Source: CAYVAR01 sp964449675
Lineage (GTDB): Bacteria; Patescibacteriota; Microgenomatia; UBA10105; UBA927
Direction of reading: 5' to 3'
Length of the DNA stretch: 37,641 nucleotides
NCBI GenBank assembly: GCA_964449675.1
Contig: CAYVAR010000014.1
Location: 1 to 37,641 of the forward strand
Made by a program: the position numbers and the translations under genes. The notes below the pieces were generated by a model. That model searched no databases. It had not been told where the DNA came from and saw only the letters and a list, made by a program, of their open reading frames with translations. Of the stretch, positions 6,193-11,702 are shown piece by piece (within the stretch, counting starts at the first letter, position 1; every line of letters begins with the position of its first letter).

Positions 6193-8082
6193 TTAAGTCT
6201 TCTTGGAAAAATGACCAACAGTAGGTTTAACGGTAGCCTCGTAGTCCGCTTCTTTCATCTTAATTGACTTTGTATGAAGACCTGCGTTAAAAGCGATTTC
6301 CTTATTATCACGAAGTCCCTCATCCATGTACACAGGTAGGTCAAATAAATTCCCAAATGGTGGCACGGCGCCAATGTGTGTTCCTGTAAGCGATTCAACT
6401 TCTACTACTGTTGCCATTCTCAAATCTCGAATTTTATAAAGATCTTTAAGCATCTTTGTATCGGCTTTTTGATCGGCCGGAAGCACAATCATGAGGGGAT
6501 TTTTGTCGGCAAACATCACGAGAGCCTTTGCTCCTTGATGAATATCTGTGCCCCGTACTTTTGCAGCTTCTTCAGATGTAAATACTGCCTCGTGCTTATA
6601 CGGCGTAAATGAAATATTCTGTGATTTCAGGAGTTCAACGATTTGCGTATAAACATCTCGTTTTACTTTCTTAGCTAAAGATAAACCAACTTCTGTAAGC
6701 TGCAAATCGGTCACATTGCTCGGTGCATTCATTACACTCGTTTGCCCACCGCTCGTCATCGGAAATGCCACCACTTCCCGTAAATACGGCTCATCGGTAA
6801 GTATCATCATAAGTCGTTCAATGCCATGAGCAAGCCCTCCGTGTGGGGGTACCCCGTAGGTAAATGCTTCGAGCATGTGGCCAAATTGTTTCTCCACATT
6901 TTCCGGCGAGTGACCGATGATCTCAAAAACGGTTTTAAGGACATCCGGCTCGTGACTTCTGATACTGCCTCCACCAACCTCGTATCCATTGCAGACAAGA
7001 TCATATTGGGAAGTAAGAATCTCACCAATATGCTCTTTTTTAAGAAGCCAGTCTCGATGTTCTCTCTTCGGCATTGAAAAGGGGTTGTGGGTAAATGTCC
7101 ATCCATCCTCTTTGTCTTTTTCAAAGAATGGAAAATCGATGACCCATGCAAACGCAAGGACGGCATTTTTTTTATCTTCGTCTGTCCGAAGATCAAATTT
7201 GTCCGACCCATATTTTTCCATAGCTTGCTTATTTGAAAAAATAGGAAACGGTTTTTGCTTTATCGTATAGCCCATTTTTTCCATGACCGTAATCATAAGT
7301 GTTTCATCCATCGCCATCACATCTTCCCGATTTACAAAGCTCATTTCTATATCTACCTGCGTATGTTCAAACCCGCGATCGGCTCTTAAATCTTCATCGC
7401 GAAGACAGCGTGCTATTTGGAAATAACGCTCAAAACCGGCGACCATCAAAAGCTGTTTGTACTGCTGAGGGGATTGCGGAAGCGCGTAAAACTTTCCCGG
7501 CTGAAGTCGTGACGGCACGAGAAAGTCCCGTGAGCCCTCGGGCGTAGATTTACTAAGAAGCGGCGTTTCTATTTCGACAAAGTCTTTAGAAAATAAATGT
7601 TGCCTTACCAAATCAACAAATCTTGAGCGGAGCCGAATGTTTCTCTGAAGTCTCGGCCTGCGAAGATCCAGATAACGATACTTAAGACGTACTTCCTCGC
7701 TGATATCTTTTCCATCTGTGTCAATTGGTAACGGAAGTTCGCGGGCGCTAGCAAGGATCCTGAGTTCCTTTACTTTTACCTCAACTGTCCCGGTTTCCAG
7801 TTTTGGATTTACCATTGATTCTGGTCGTTTCTTGACAACTCCCACGACTTCAACGACGTCTTCTGGCCGAAAACTCATCACCTCGGGGGTGGGCTTGCTT
7901 GTCCCGAGCGAAGTCGAGGGAGACTCCTCCGAGGTGGAAAAGACGAGCTGTACGATACCCGACCGGTCCCGCAAGTCGAGAAACATGATCTTCCCGTGAT
8001 CTCGCCGGGTATTGACCCAACCTTGAAGAAGTACTTCTTCGCCGATTTTTTGAATAGTGTCAATTGCAAGTGTCCTTTTCAT
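6193..8082 (-). CDS. aspS: Aspartyl-tRNA synthetase fused to a YbaK-type editing domain
   Basis: Residues 1-470 are a class II AspRS: an anticodon-binding OB fold (GWVNTRRDHGKIMFLDLRD), motif 2 in CLRDEDLRADR at about 226-236, and motif 3 as GLAHGIERLMMIL at about 416-428. The roughly 100-residue GAD insertion of bacterial AspRS is missing: YGSDKFDLR runs straight into FAWVIDFPFFE. Residues about 475-629 are a YbaK/ProX-like deacylase domain (FTSEEAAKVRG, GAVPPFGNLFDLPVYMDEG), a family that hydrolyses mischarged tRNA. Residues 50-70 hold an insertion encoded by the repeat at 7898-7920. Start: ATG at 8082 with GGAGG at 8089-8093. A T-box leader lies upstream. Specificity of the editing domain is not deducible. 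Confidence 0.93.
   Translation of the reverse strand: MKRTLAIDTIQKIGEEVLLQGWVNTRRDHGKIMFLDLRDRSGIVQLVFSTSEESPSTSLGTSKPTPEVMSFRPEDVVEVVGVVKKRPESMVNPKLETGTVEVKVKELRILASARELPLPIDTDGKDISEEVRLKYRYLDLRRPRLQRNIRLRSRFVDLVRQHLFSKDFVEIETPLLSKSTPEGSRDFLVPSRLQPGKFYALPQSPQQYKQLLMVAGFERYFQIARCLRDEDLRADRGFEHTQVDIEMSFVNREDVMAMDETLMITVMEKMGYTIKQKPFPIFSNKQAMEKYGSDKFDLRTDEDKKNAVLAFAWVIDFPFFEKDKEDGWTFTHNPFSMPKREHRDWLLKKEHIGEILTSQYDLVCNGYEVGGGSIRSHEPDVLKTVFEIIGHSPENVEKQFGHMLEAFTYGVPPHGGLAHGIERLMMILTDEPYLREVVAFPMTSGGQTSVMNAPSNVTDLQLTEVGLSLAKKVKRDVYTQIVELLKSQNISFTPYKHEAVFTSEEAAKVRGTDIHQGAKALVMFADKNPLMIVLPADQKADTKMLKDLYKIRDLRMATVVEVESLTGTHIGAVPPFGNLFDLPVYMDEGLRDNKEIAFNAGLHTKSIKMKEADYEATVKPTVGHFSKKT
7898..7920. repeat. 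Palindromic repeat inside aspS
   Basis: CTTGTCCCGAGCG followed by AAGTCGAGGG resembles the unit in mutY at 1103-1131. It is read through as SPSTSLGTSK in the OB-fold region of AspRS, and the reading frame stays open. Confidence 0.6.
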
Positions 8083-8113
8083 ACCTTACCTCCATAATAC
8101 CATCACTTACCAT

Positions 8114-8153
8114 AAAAAAACTCGCCACATTCCTGATTTAGGAAAGGACGAGT
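8114..8153 (-). terminator. T-box-controlled intrinsic terminator
   Basis: On the minus strand, ACTCGTCC pairs with GGCGAGT, with TTCCT/AGGAA extending the hairpin, and seven T residues follow directly. Its 5' arm is shared with the antiterminator, the standard arrangement for transcriptional T-boxes. It ends 31 bp before the aspS start. Confidence 0.85.
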
Positions 8154-8393
8154 CAGCTTGCGGTGAGCTTGCCGAACCGTGGTACCACCTTTATTTCGTT
8201 AATTCGTATCTTTGTTACTTCGTTTTTCGAATTGACGAATTAACTAATTGACGAATCGACGCTTATTGACTGCTGTCACGGGCATTCCCGGCGAGTTCTA
8301 CTGCGGCTCGCCGAAGCTTTTTGCAAAGGCGGCCTTTTCTTCCCGCAGCTCTGGTGTGTTTTCACCATCATCGCTTTTATCAAATTTTGAAGT
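8114..8393 (-). promoter_or_regulatory. T-box riboswitch leader of aspS
   Basis: The minus-strand leader carries AAAGGTGGTACCACGG at 8192-8177, which matches the T-box consensus. Downstream CTCGTCCTTT completes the antiterminator by pairing CCTTT with AAAGG. The same bases form the competing terminator at 8114-8153. Further upstream lie a long stem-loop closed by CTGCGG/CCGCAG (about 8301-8346) and a 5' GCGATGATGG like the base of Stem I. A stem TTAATTCGT/ACGAATTAA comes just before the T-box. CGTGACAGC at about 8273-8281 contains GAC followed by A, a fitting aspartate specifier, although I did not resolve the specifier loop. T-boxes sense uncharged tRNA and permit read-through. Control by tRNA-Asp is the inference. 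Confidence 0.85.
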
Positions 8394-8422
8394 AGTATAC
8401 TACCAAATTAAGGTATTGACAA
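8394..8422 (-). promoter_or_regulatory. aspS promoter
   Basis: On the minus strand, TTGTCA (8422-8417), a 17-bp spacer and TATACT (8399-8394) form a near-consensus promoter just upstream of the T-box leader. Its -35 is the reverse complement of the -35 of the plus-strand promoter at 8416-8445, so one TTGACAA block serves both. Confidence 0.8.
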
Positions 8423-8445
8423 GTAGATTGCTGCCATGCTATAAA
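8416..8445 (+). promoter_or_regulatory. Promoter of the structured leader and mini-protein genes
   Basis: TTGACA (8416-8421), an 18-bp spacer and TATAAA (8440-8445) predict a start near 8452. The consensus -35 and good -10 make this one of the strongest-looking promoters in the window. Confidence 0.75.
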
Positions 8446-8451
8446 CACAAT

Positions 8452-8815
8452 ATAGCGTATGAATAGTGCGTGTCACAAATTTATTAGCGTCCTTATTAGC
8501 CTCCGAGTTGCGGAGGGAGGTCGTGTGGTGACTGCCTAAGATTTTTCTTTTTAAAATAACCAACGAACCTCCCGAAAGTAGGGAGGTTTTTAGTTGGTCA
8601 GTTAACTATTCCGAGTCATCGAGGAAAAGTTTACTGCCAACTACCCAGTACTTGCGCTCCTTGCGGGCGTGGACGCAGACCACGACGCAAGGTAAGCATA
8701 GTACTGGGGTGATAGTGTGAAAGCAAGCTTAGCAACTATCAATCCCGAACTAGCGCTCTTGCGAGGCGGAGATGTAAACCTCGCTAGCAAATAAACTTAG
8801 TTCTGGGATAAGCAC
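8452..8815 (+). ncRNA. Multi-hairpin structured leader RNA, unrecognised family
   Basis: Six consecutive hairpins are visible. A: GTCAC (8472)/GTGAC (8528) enclosing CCTCCG/CGGAGG. B: ACCAAC and ACCTCCC (8559-8573) with GGGAGGT and GTTGGT (8581-8598). C: GGTCAGTTAACT (8596)/AGTTTACTGCC (8628). D: ACCCAGTACT (8643)/AGTACTGGGGT (8700), with inner CCTTGCG/CGCAAGG and CGTGG/CCACG. E: TGATAGT (8710)/ACTATCA (8735). F: ATCCC and AACTA (8742)/TAGTT and GGGAT (8798-8809), with inner GCGAGG/CCTCGC. D and F align along their length, sharing GCGCTC, TTGCG, a TAA-C internal loop and a CTGGG closing strand, so they look like a duplicated module. The RNA ends at the Shine-Dalgarno of the 61-aa gene. It matches no RNA family I know. 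Confidence 0.65.
8567..8591 (+). terminator. Attenuator-like hairpin in the leader
   Basis: ACCTCCC (8567-8573) pairs with GGGAGGT (8581-8587), with a 7-nt loop and a TTTT tail. An identical GGGAGGT occurs upstream at 8515-8521 and can pair with the same ACCTCCC. That upstream strand is in turn overlapped by hairpin A (CCTCCG/CGGAGG). The three exclusive pairings form a possible terminator, antiterminator and anti-antiterminator set. The T-run is short. Confidence 0.45.
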
Positions 8816-8831
8816 GAGGAGGTGAATTAAT

Positions 8832-9017
8832 ATGGGTGAACCAGGTGGTGAATACAAACCTAATTTAGATGATTTTGATCCGAAAAATCCCGATACATGG
8901 ATGAAAGAAGTAGAGACTCCCGACGGGATGGTATCAGTACCAGTACATGTTGCTCAAGAAATGCAAGCTGGTGTTACGTATGAATTGGATCCTAAAGGAG
9001 ATGCAACAGCTGAGTAA
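8832..9017 (+). CDS. 61-residue acidic protein of unknown function
   Basis: I do not recognise this protein. It is short and strongly acidic, with no Cys, no hydrophobic helix and no signal peptide. Its N-terminal half is rich in Gly, Pro, Asp and Asn (NLDDFDPKNPDTW) and its C-terminal half reads VSVPVHVAQEMQAGVTYELD. An excellent Shine-Dalgarno, GAGGAGGTGA at 8815-8824, sits 7 nt before the ATG and shows that it is translated. It lies after the ~380-nt structured leader and before a zinc-ribbon mini-protein, probably on the same transcript. A soluble cytoplasmic binding or adaptor protein is possible, but nothing in the sequence fixes a role. Confidence 0.7.
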   Translation: MGEPGGEYKPNLDDFDPKNPDTWMKEVETPDGMVSVPVHVAQEMQAGVTYELDPKGDATAE

Positions 9018-9075
9018 CTTGTGATAATGCACTTTGATAAAACTTTTGACTCATGGTCGGTAATGCCTTCTTTGG

Positions 9076-9121
9076 CCAAGATGTGATTGGAGATGAGTAG
9101 TTGTCTCCAGCCATATCTTGG
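9076..9121 (+). promoter_or_regulatory. Hairpin upstream of the zinc-ribbon gene
   Basis: CCAAGAT (9076-9082) pairs with ATCTTGG (9115-9121), and inside it GGAGA (9089-9093) pairs with TCTCC (9104-9108). The hairpin ends 7 nt before the Shine-Dalgarno of the 9144 gene. It could stabilise the message or control translation. It shows no clear likeness to hairpins D or F of the first leader. Confidence 0.5.
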
Positions 9122-9143
9122 TCGGAAGGGAGGTGAAAACTTG

Positions 9144-9302
9144 ATGTGTGCCCCGAAAGGATCGGTGACTGACACTGTCACTGATCAAAAAGTTAGCTTC
9201 TGCGAATTTTGCGGAAGAAAACTTCGTCAACTCCTCGGGTTTGTTGTATGCTTGAATCCCAAATGCCCGGGGAAAAAAACGGAGCCGGCCCCGACCAAGT
9301 AA
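9144..9302 (+). CDS. 52-residue zinc-ribbon mini-protein
   Basis: The protein has two Cys pairs, CEFC near residue 20 and CLNPKC near 37, in a CEFCGRKL...VCLNPKCPGK pattern typical of one zinc ribbon. Such ribbons bind nucleic acids or proteins. The ATG at 9144 was chosen over an in-frame start at 9087 because GGGAGGTGA at 9128-9136 sits 7 nt before it. The earlier start has no ribosome site and would translate through the hairpin at 9076-9121. It follows the 61-aa acidic gene by 126 bp, and the two may share a transcript. The hairpin at 9311-9338 follows the stop. Function is unknown. Confidence 0.7.
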   Translation: MCAPKGSVTDTVTDQKVSFCEFCGRKLRQLLGFVVCLNPKCPGKKTEPAPTK

Positions 9303-9662
9303 GTTATCAAACCCGAGACACCAGAGGTTGTCTCGGGTCAAAAATTCCAGTCCGGCTTCGCCGGGCTGTTGCACGCAGGAGGAGATCCTCAAGGAATTGA
9401 GGATTTATTGGTAGATTTTTTTAATCGATTTTATCGGTTGAAAGGATCTCCTCCAAAAGGGGTTTTTGATAAATAGATAAAGAAAAATCGAGCTTGAATG
9501 CTCAAACAACAAAATTTTTCTTTCTCTTTCTCATCATTACCCACCACCTGCCTGCCTTATTGAGGAGTTAATATCTTTAACTTTTCAAATTTACAGGCAG
9601 GTGAAACACTCCACCTGGAAGGAATCCATTCGGCCACCTTCCAGGTGCTAAGAGAAATTTAT

Positions 9663-9722
9663 CACAAAATCCCCGTTTTCTTATGGCACGGGAGCGCCAG
9701 ACTGAATCGGGGATTTTTTGTG
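9663..9722. terminator. Bidirectional-type terminator
   Basis: CACAAAATCCCCG and CGGGGATTTTTTGTG form a strong stem with a T-run on the plus strand (TTTTTT) and a shorter one on the minus strand (TTTT). The loop of 32 nt holds a small GC-rich hairpin. It could end the mini-protein transcript from the left and the recJ transcript from the right. Confidence 0.6.
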
Positions 9723-9742
9723 GTTTCTCTCTACGTCATTAG

Positions 9743-9778
9743 TCCTACAAAATCATGCTCGAGCATGATTTTGTAGGA
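9743..9778. repeat. 36-bp perfect palindrome, copy 2
   Basis: A perfect palindrome with no spacer, centred on GCTCGAGC. Its 5' arm begins TCCTACAAAATCATGC. It shares ACAAAATNATGC with the copy at 779-812. It lies downstream of recJ. Confidence 0.85.
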
Positions 9779-9849
9779 TTTTAATGGTTTTTTGTCAATA
9801 GAGTAGTGGAACTATTTTAAAGATTTAAATTGAGGGAGAGAAAAATATA

Positions 9850-11580
9850 TTAATCAAAGTGGATATCTTTTATTTTGAGCTGTAAGCGCTTGTCTCCATT
9901 CCATACATTCATGTCTATCGTATAAGCGATATCAATAGAGGTACCGGGCTTTAGTTTACCCGATAGGTTTCCAAGATTAAAGGCGATTGCATCGAGTATC
10001 AATGGCTGGATGGCTGGATGGTTAGATGATTGCAAACGAAGCTTGAGATGTTTTCCTTCATTGCCGACGAGACGGGTATCGACAACTTTAACAGCCCGTG
10101 TGGCAAACACCGGCTCGGGGTTGCCGAAACCGAAGGGCTCAAAATCGCGAAGTTTTTGCCAGAGTTTTTCGGTTGCGAGCTCGAGTGAAATTTTGGCGTC
10201 GATGCGAAGAGTTCTGGTTAAGGCTTCTTCATCAAGTTCTTTATCTGCAATTGCTTCAAGCCGTTTTTGAAGTTTACTTAAGTATTTGGTCTCAACGGTA
10301 AACCCTGCTGCCATGGGGTGACCGCCGACGTCAACAAGGATATCACTGCAACTTCGTATCACTTCGACAATGTTAAATCCCGCTATAGATCTGGCAGATG
10401 CCTTCGAATATTTTTCTCCTTTGGCAACAACGATCGTCGGTCGGTAATATTCCTCGACAAGTTTTCCAGCAACTAATCCAATGACACCTTGATTGTAGGA
10501 TTCATGTACCACAAATAATAATTTTCTTAAGGTCTCTCCTTGCGTACGCAAGGAGAGACCTTGCAAGGCATGAGCGGTTGTATCAAGGGTAAGTTGTTGT
10601 CTTTCTCTATTGGTTAGCCCGAGTTTTTGGGCAAGGAGTGTTGCCTTATCTTTTTGCTTAGTACACAAAAGCCGAAGTGCATCAAGCGCATGTTCAATTC
10701 TACCCATAGCATTAAGACGCGGAGCAAGCATATGCGATACTTCATATGTCCCAAGCGTTCCTTTAAGTACACGTGTGTCTTCTATAAGCGCCTCAAGTCC
10801 CACACGGTTAGTTTTGTTTATCGCGGCAAGCCCGTACTTTGCTATCGATCGATTTGGCCCAACGAGTGGCACCATGTCTGCTATTGTCCCGATCGCGGCA
10901 AGAGCAAGGAGTTCACTGTGGAAAACTGTCAAGGTTGCACCTTGCACATGTGCAAGGTGCAACCTTGCATGTCTTGCGTGGAAGCTAACTAGCTCTTTTG
11001 CAAGAAACCAGGAAACACCGGCGCCGGAGAGCTTGACTGTATGGACGATGGTACAACGGGGAAGTTTTTTTGGTTTGACGTGATGGTCGGTAACAATAAC
11101 ATCAATGCCGAGTTTTTTGGCGTATGCGACTTTTTCCCACGCTGTTATCCCGTGATCTACGGTAATAATTAAGGTTGGATCAAATTGCTCAACAACGGCA
11201 TCTATCCCTTTTATCGATAATCCATAACCTTCCTCTGCCCGATGAGGAATATACGGCATCACGGTTGCTCCCAGGTTATGAAGCGTCTCCCACATGATCG
11301 CTCCGGCAGTAATCCCATCCGCATCGTAATCTGCATAGACTACTATAGATTCTTTCTTATCAATCGCTTTTTTTATACGCACGGCAGCCTCTTTAAGCTG
11401 ACGAGTATCGATGCCAACATCTTGAGAGTCTAAATTATAAGGATTTCGTGGATGGAGAAATTCATCAATCTCTTGCTTTGATTTAAGTCCCCTATTATTC
11501 AACAATAGTTTTATAACTTCTTCAATTTTGAGTTTTGAGTTTTGAGTTTTGAGTTTTGATCGAGTATCCCATTTCTTCAT
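9850..11580 (-). CDS. recJ: Single-stranded-DNA-specific exonuclease RecJ with repeat insertions
   Basis: RecJ is a 5'-3' single-strand exonuclease in recombination and repair. DHH-family motifs are clear: ADYDADGITAG (motif I), TVDHGI (II), VTDHH (III) and AAIGTIADMVPL (IV), then GGHPMAAGF of the DHHA1 domain and a C-terminal OB-like part. Three stretches look inserted. SKLKTQNSKLK near the N-terminus is encoded by TTTTGAG heptads. HARHARLHLAHVQGATL and GLSLRTQGETL are each encoded by a perfect palindrome. The NP-containing loop after DHH is shortened. ATG 11580 (MKKWDTRS) is preferred over 11613, because a TGA-TATCAT extended -10 lies exactly 7 nt before it. The 576-aa length is normal. Confidence 0.92.
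   Translation of the reverse strand: MKKWDTRSKLKTQNSKLKIEEVIKLLLNNRGLKSKQEIDEFLHPRNPYNLDSQDVGIDTRQLKEAAVRIKKAIDKKESIVVYADYDADGITAGAIMWETLHNLGATVMPYIPHRAEEGYGLSIKGIDAVVEQFDPTLIITVDHGITAWEKVAYAKKLGIDVIVTDHHVKPKKLPRCTIVHTVKLSGAGVSWFLAKELVSFHARHARLHLAHVQGATLTVFHSELLALAAIGTIADMVPLVGPNRSIAKYGLAAINKTNRVGLEALIEDTRVLKGTLGTYEVSHMLAPRLNAMGRIEHALDALRLLCTKQKDKATLLAQKLGLTNRERQQLTLDTTAHALQGLSLRTQGETLRKLLFVVHESYNQGVIGLVAGKLVEEYYRPTIVVAKGEKYSKASARSIAGFNIVEVIRSCSDILVDVGGHPMAAGFTVETKYLSKLQKRLEAIADKELDEEALTRTLRIDAKISLELATEKLWQKLRDFEPFGFGNPEPVFATRAVKVVDTRLVGNEGKHLKLRLQSSNHPAIQPLILDAIAFNLGNLSGKLKPGTSIDIAYTIDMNVWNGDKRLQLKIKDIHFD
10529..10562. repeat. 34-bp perfect palindrome inside recJ
   Basis: A spacer-free palindrome with arms AAGGTCTCTCCTTGCGT and its complement, coding LRTQGETL on the minus strand. 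It shares CCTTGC/GCAAGG near the centre with the palindrome at 10930-10967. Confidence 0.85.
10930..10967. repeat. 38-bp perfect palindrome inside recJ
   Basis: The longest perfect palindrome I found, centred on CACATGTG, with 19-nt arms starting CAAGGTTGCACCTTGCACA. It is translated in recJ as LHLAHVQGATL between the DHH core motifs, where RecJ relatives normally have a short loop. Confidence 0.85.
11526..11559. repeat. TTTTGAG heptad tandem repeat in recJ
   Basis: About 4.9 copies of a 7-bp unit encode SKLKTQNSKLK at the RecJ N-terminus. Because 7 is not a multiple of 3, the protein repeat is out of step with the DNA unit. The complementary CTCAAAA occurs in the gltX insertion. Confidence 0.8.
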
Positions 11581-11587
11581 GTGGTCT

Positions 11588-11596
11588 ATGATATCA
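11588..11596 (-). promoter_or_regulatory. recJ extended -10, leaderless start
   Basis: On the minus strand, TG at 11596-11595, A, then TATCAT at 11593-11588 form an extended -10. The ATG follows after AGACCAC (7 nt). Transcription would begin at or next to the start codon, and there is no Shine-Dalgarno. Confidence 0.5.
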
Positions 11597-11607
11597 TAAG
11601 GACAAAC

Positions 11608-11696
11608 TGTCATTGCGATCCGTCAGCTGGCGGAGAAGCAATCTCTATCATAATGAGATTGCCGCGTCGCTCTAAGACTCGCTCCTCGCAATGACA
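11608..11696. repeat. 89-bp TGTCATTGCGA inverted-repeat element between recJ and cca
   Basis: TGTCATTGCGA at 11608 and TCGCAATGACA at 11686 bound the element. Inside are GCAATCTC/GAGATTGC and a near copy of the TCCGCCAGCTGGCGGA palindrome also found in gltX. The GCAATGACA-type repeat is a familiar dispersed element in many bacterial genomes. It fills nearly the whole space between two divergent genes, so their promoters have to lie in or beside it. Confidence 0.8.
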
Positions 11697-11702
11697 TTGT
11701 CT

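Larger units (their letters stand above)
9303..9849. repeat. Gene-free run of unrelated inverted repeats
   Basis: I see no gene here. Seven inverted repeats follow one another: ACCCGAGAC/GTCTCGGGT (9311-9338), a short CCGGC/GCCGG hairpin near 9352-9366, GGAGGAGATCCT/AGGATCTCCTCC (9378-9454), AAAGAAAAAT/ATTTTTCTTT (9479-9523), CACCTGCCTG/CAGGCAGGTG (9545-9603), CACCTGGAAGG/CCTTCCAGGTG (9612-9647) and CACAAAATCCCCG/CGGGGATTTTTTGTG (9663-9722). A 36-bp perfect palindrome at 9743-9778 completes the run. Arms differ in sequence, so this is not a tandem array of one unit. The block separates the mini-protein genes from the 3' end of recJ. It may combine terminators with dispersed palindromic elements. 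Confidence 0.75.

Noticed and set aside
8600..8640. GAGGAAAAG in the leader as an RNase P RNA motif
   Set aside because: The partner P4 sequences and the conserved 3' ACAGAA segment are missing, so RNase P RNA is not supported.
8643..8809. Hairpins D and F as integron attC sites
   Set aside because: They lack the GTTRRRY/RYYYAAC core sites and the attC bulge pattern, and no integrase is present.
9378..9454. GGAGGAG near 9378 as a ribosome site for a further small gene
   Set aside because: No sensible open frame follows, and the sequence is one arm of a 12-bp inverted repeat.
10010..11083. Long plus-strand frames opposite recJ
   Set aside because: They are antisense shadows of a well-conserved gene, with unnatural Ser/Arg-rich composition and no ribosome sites.
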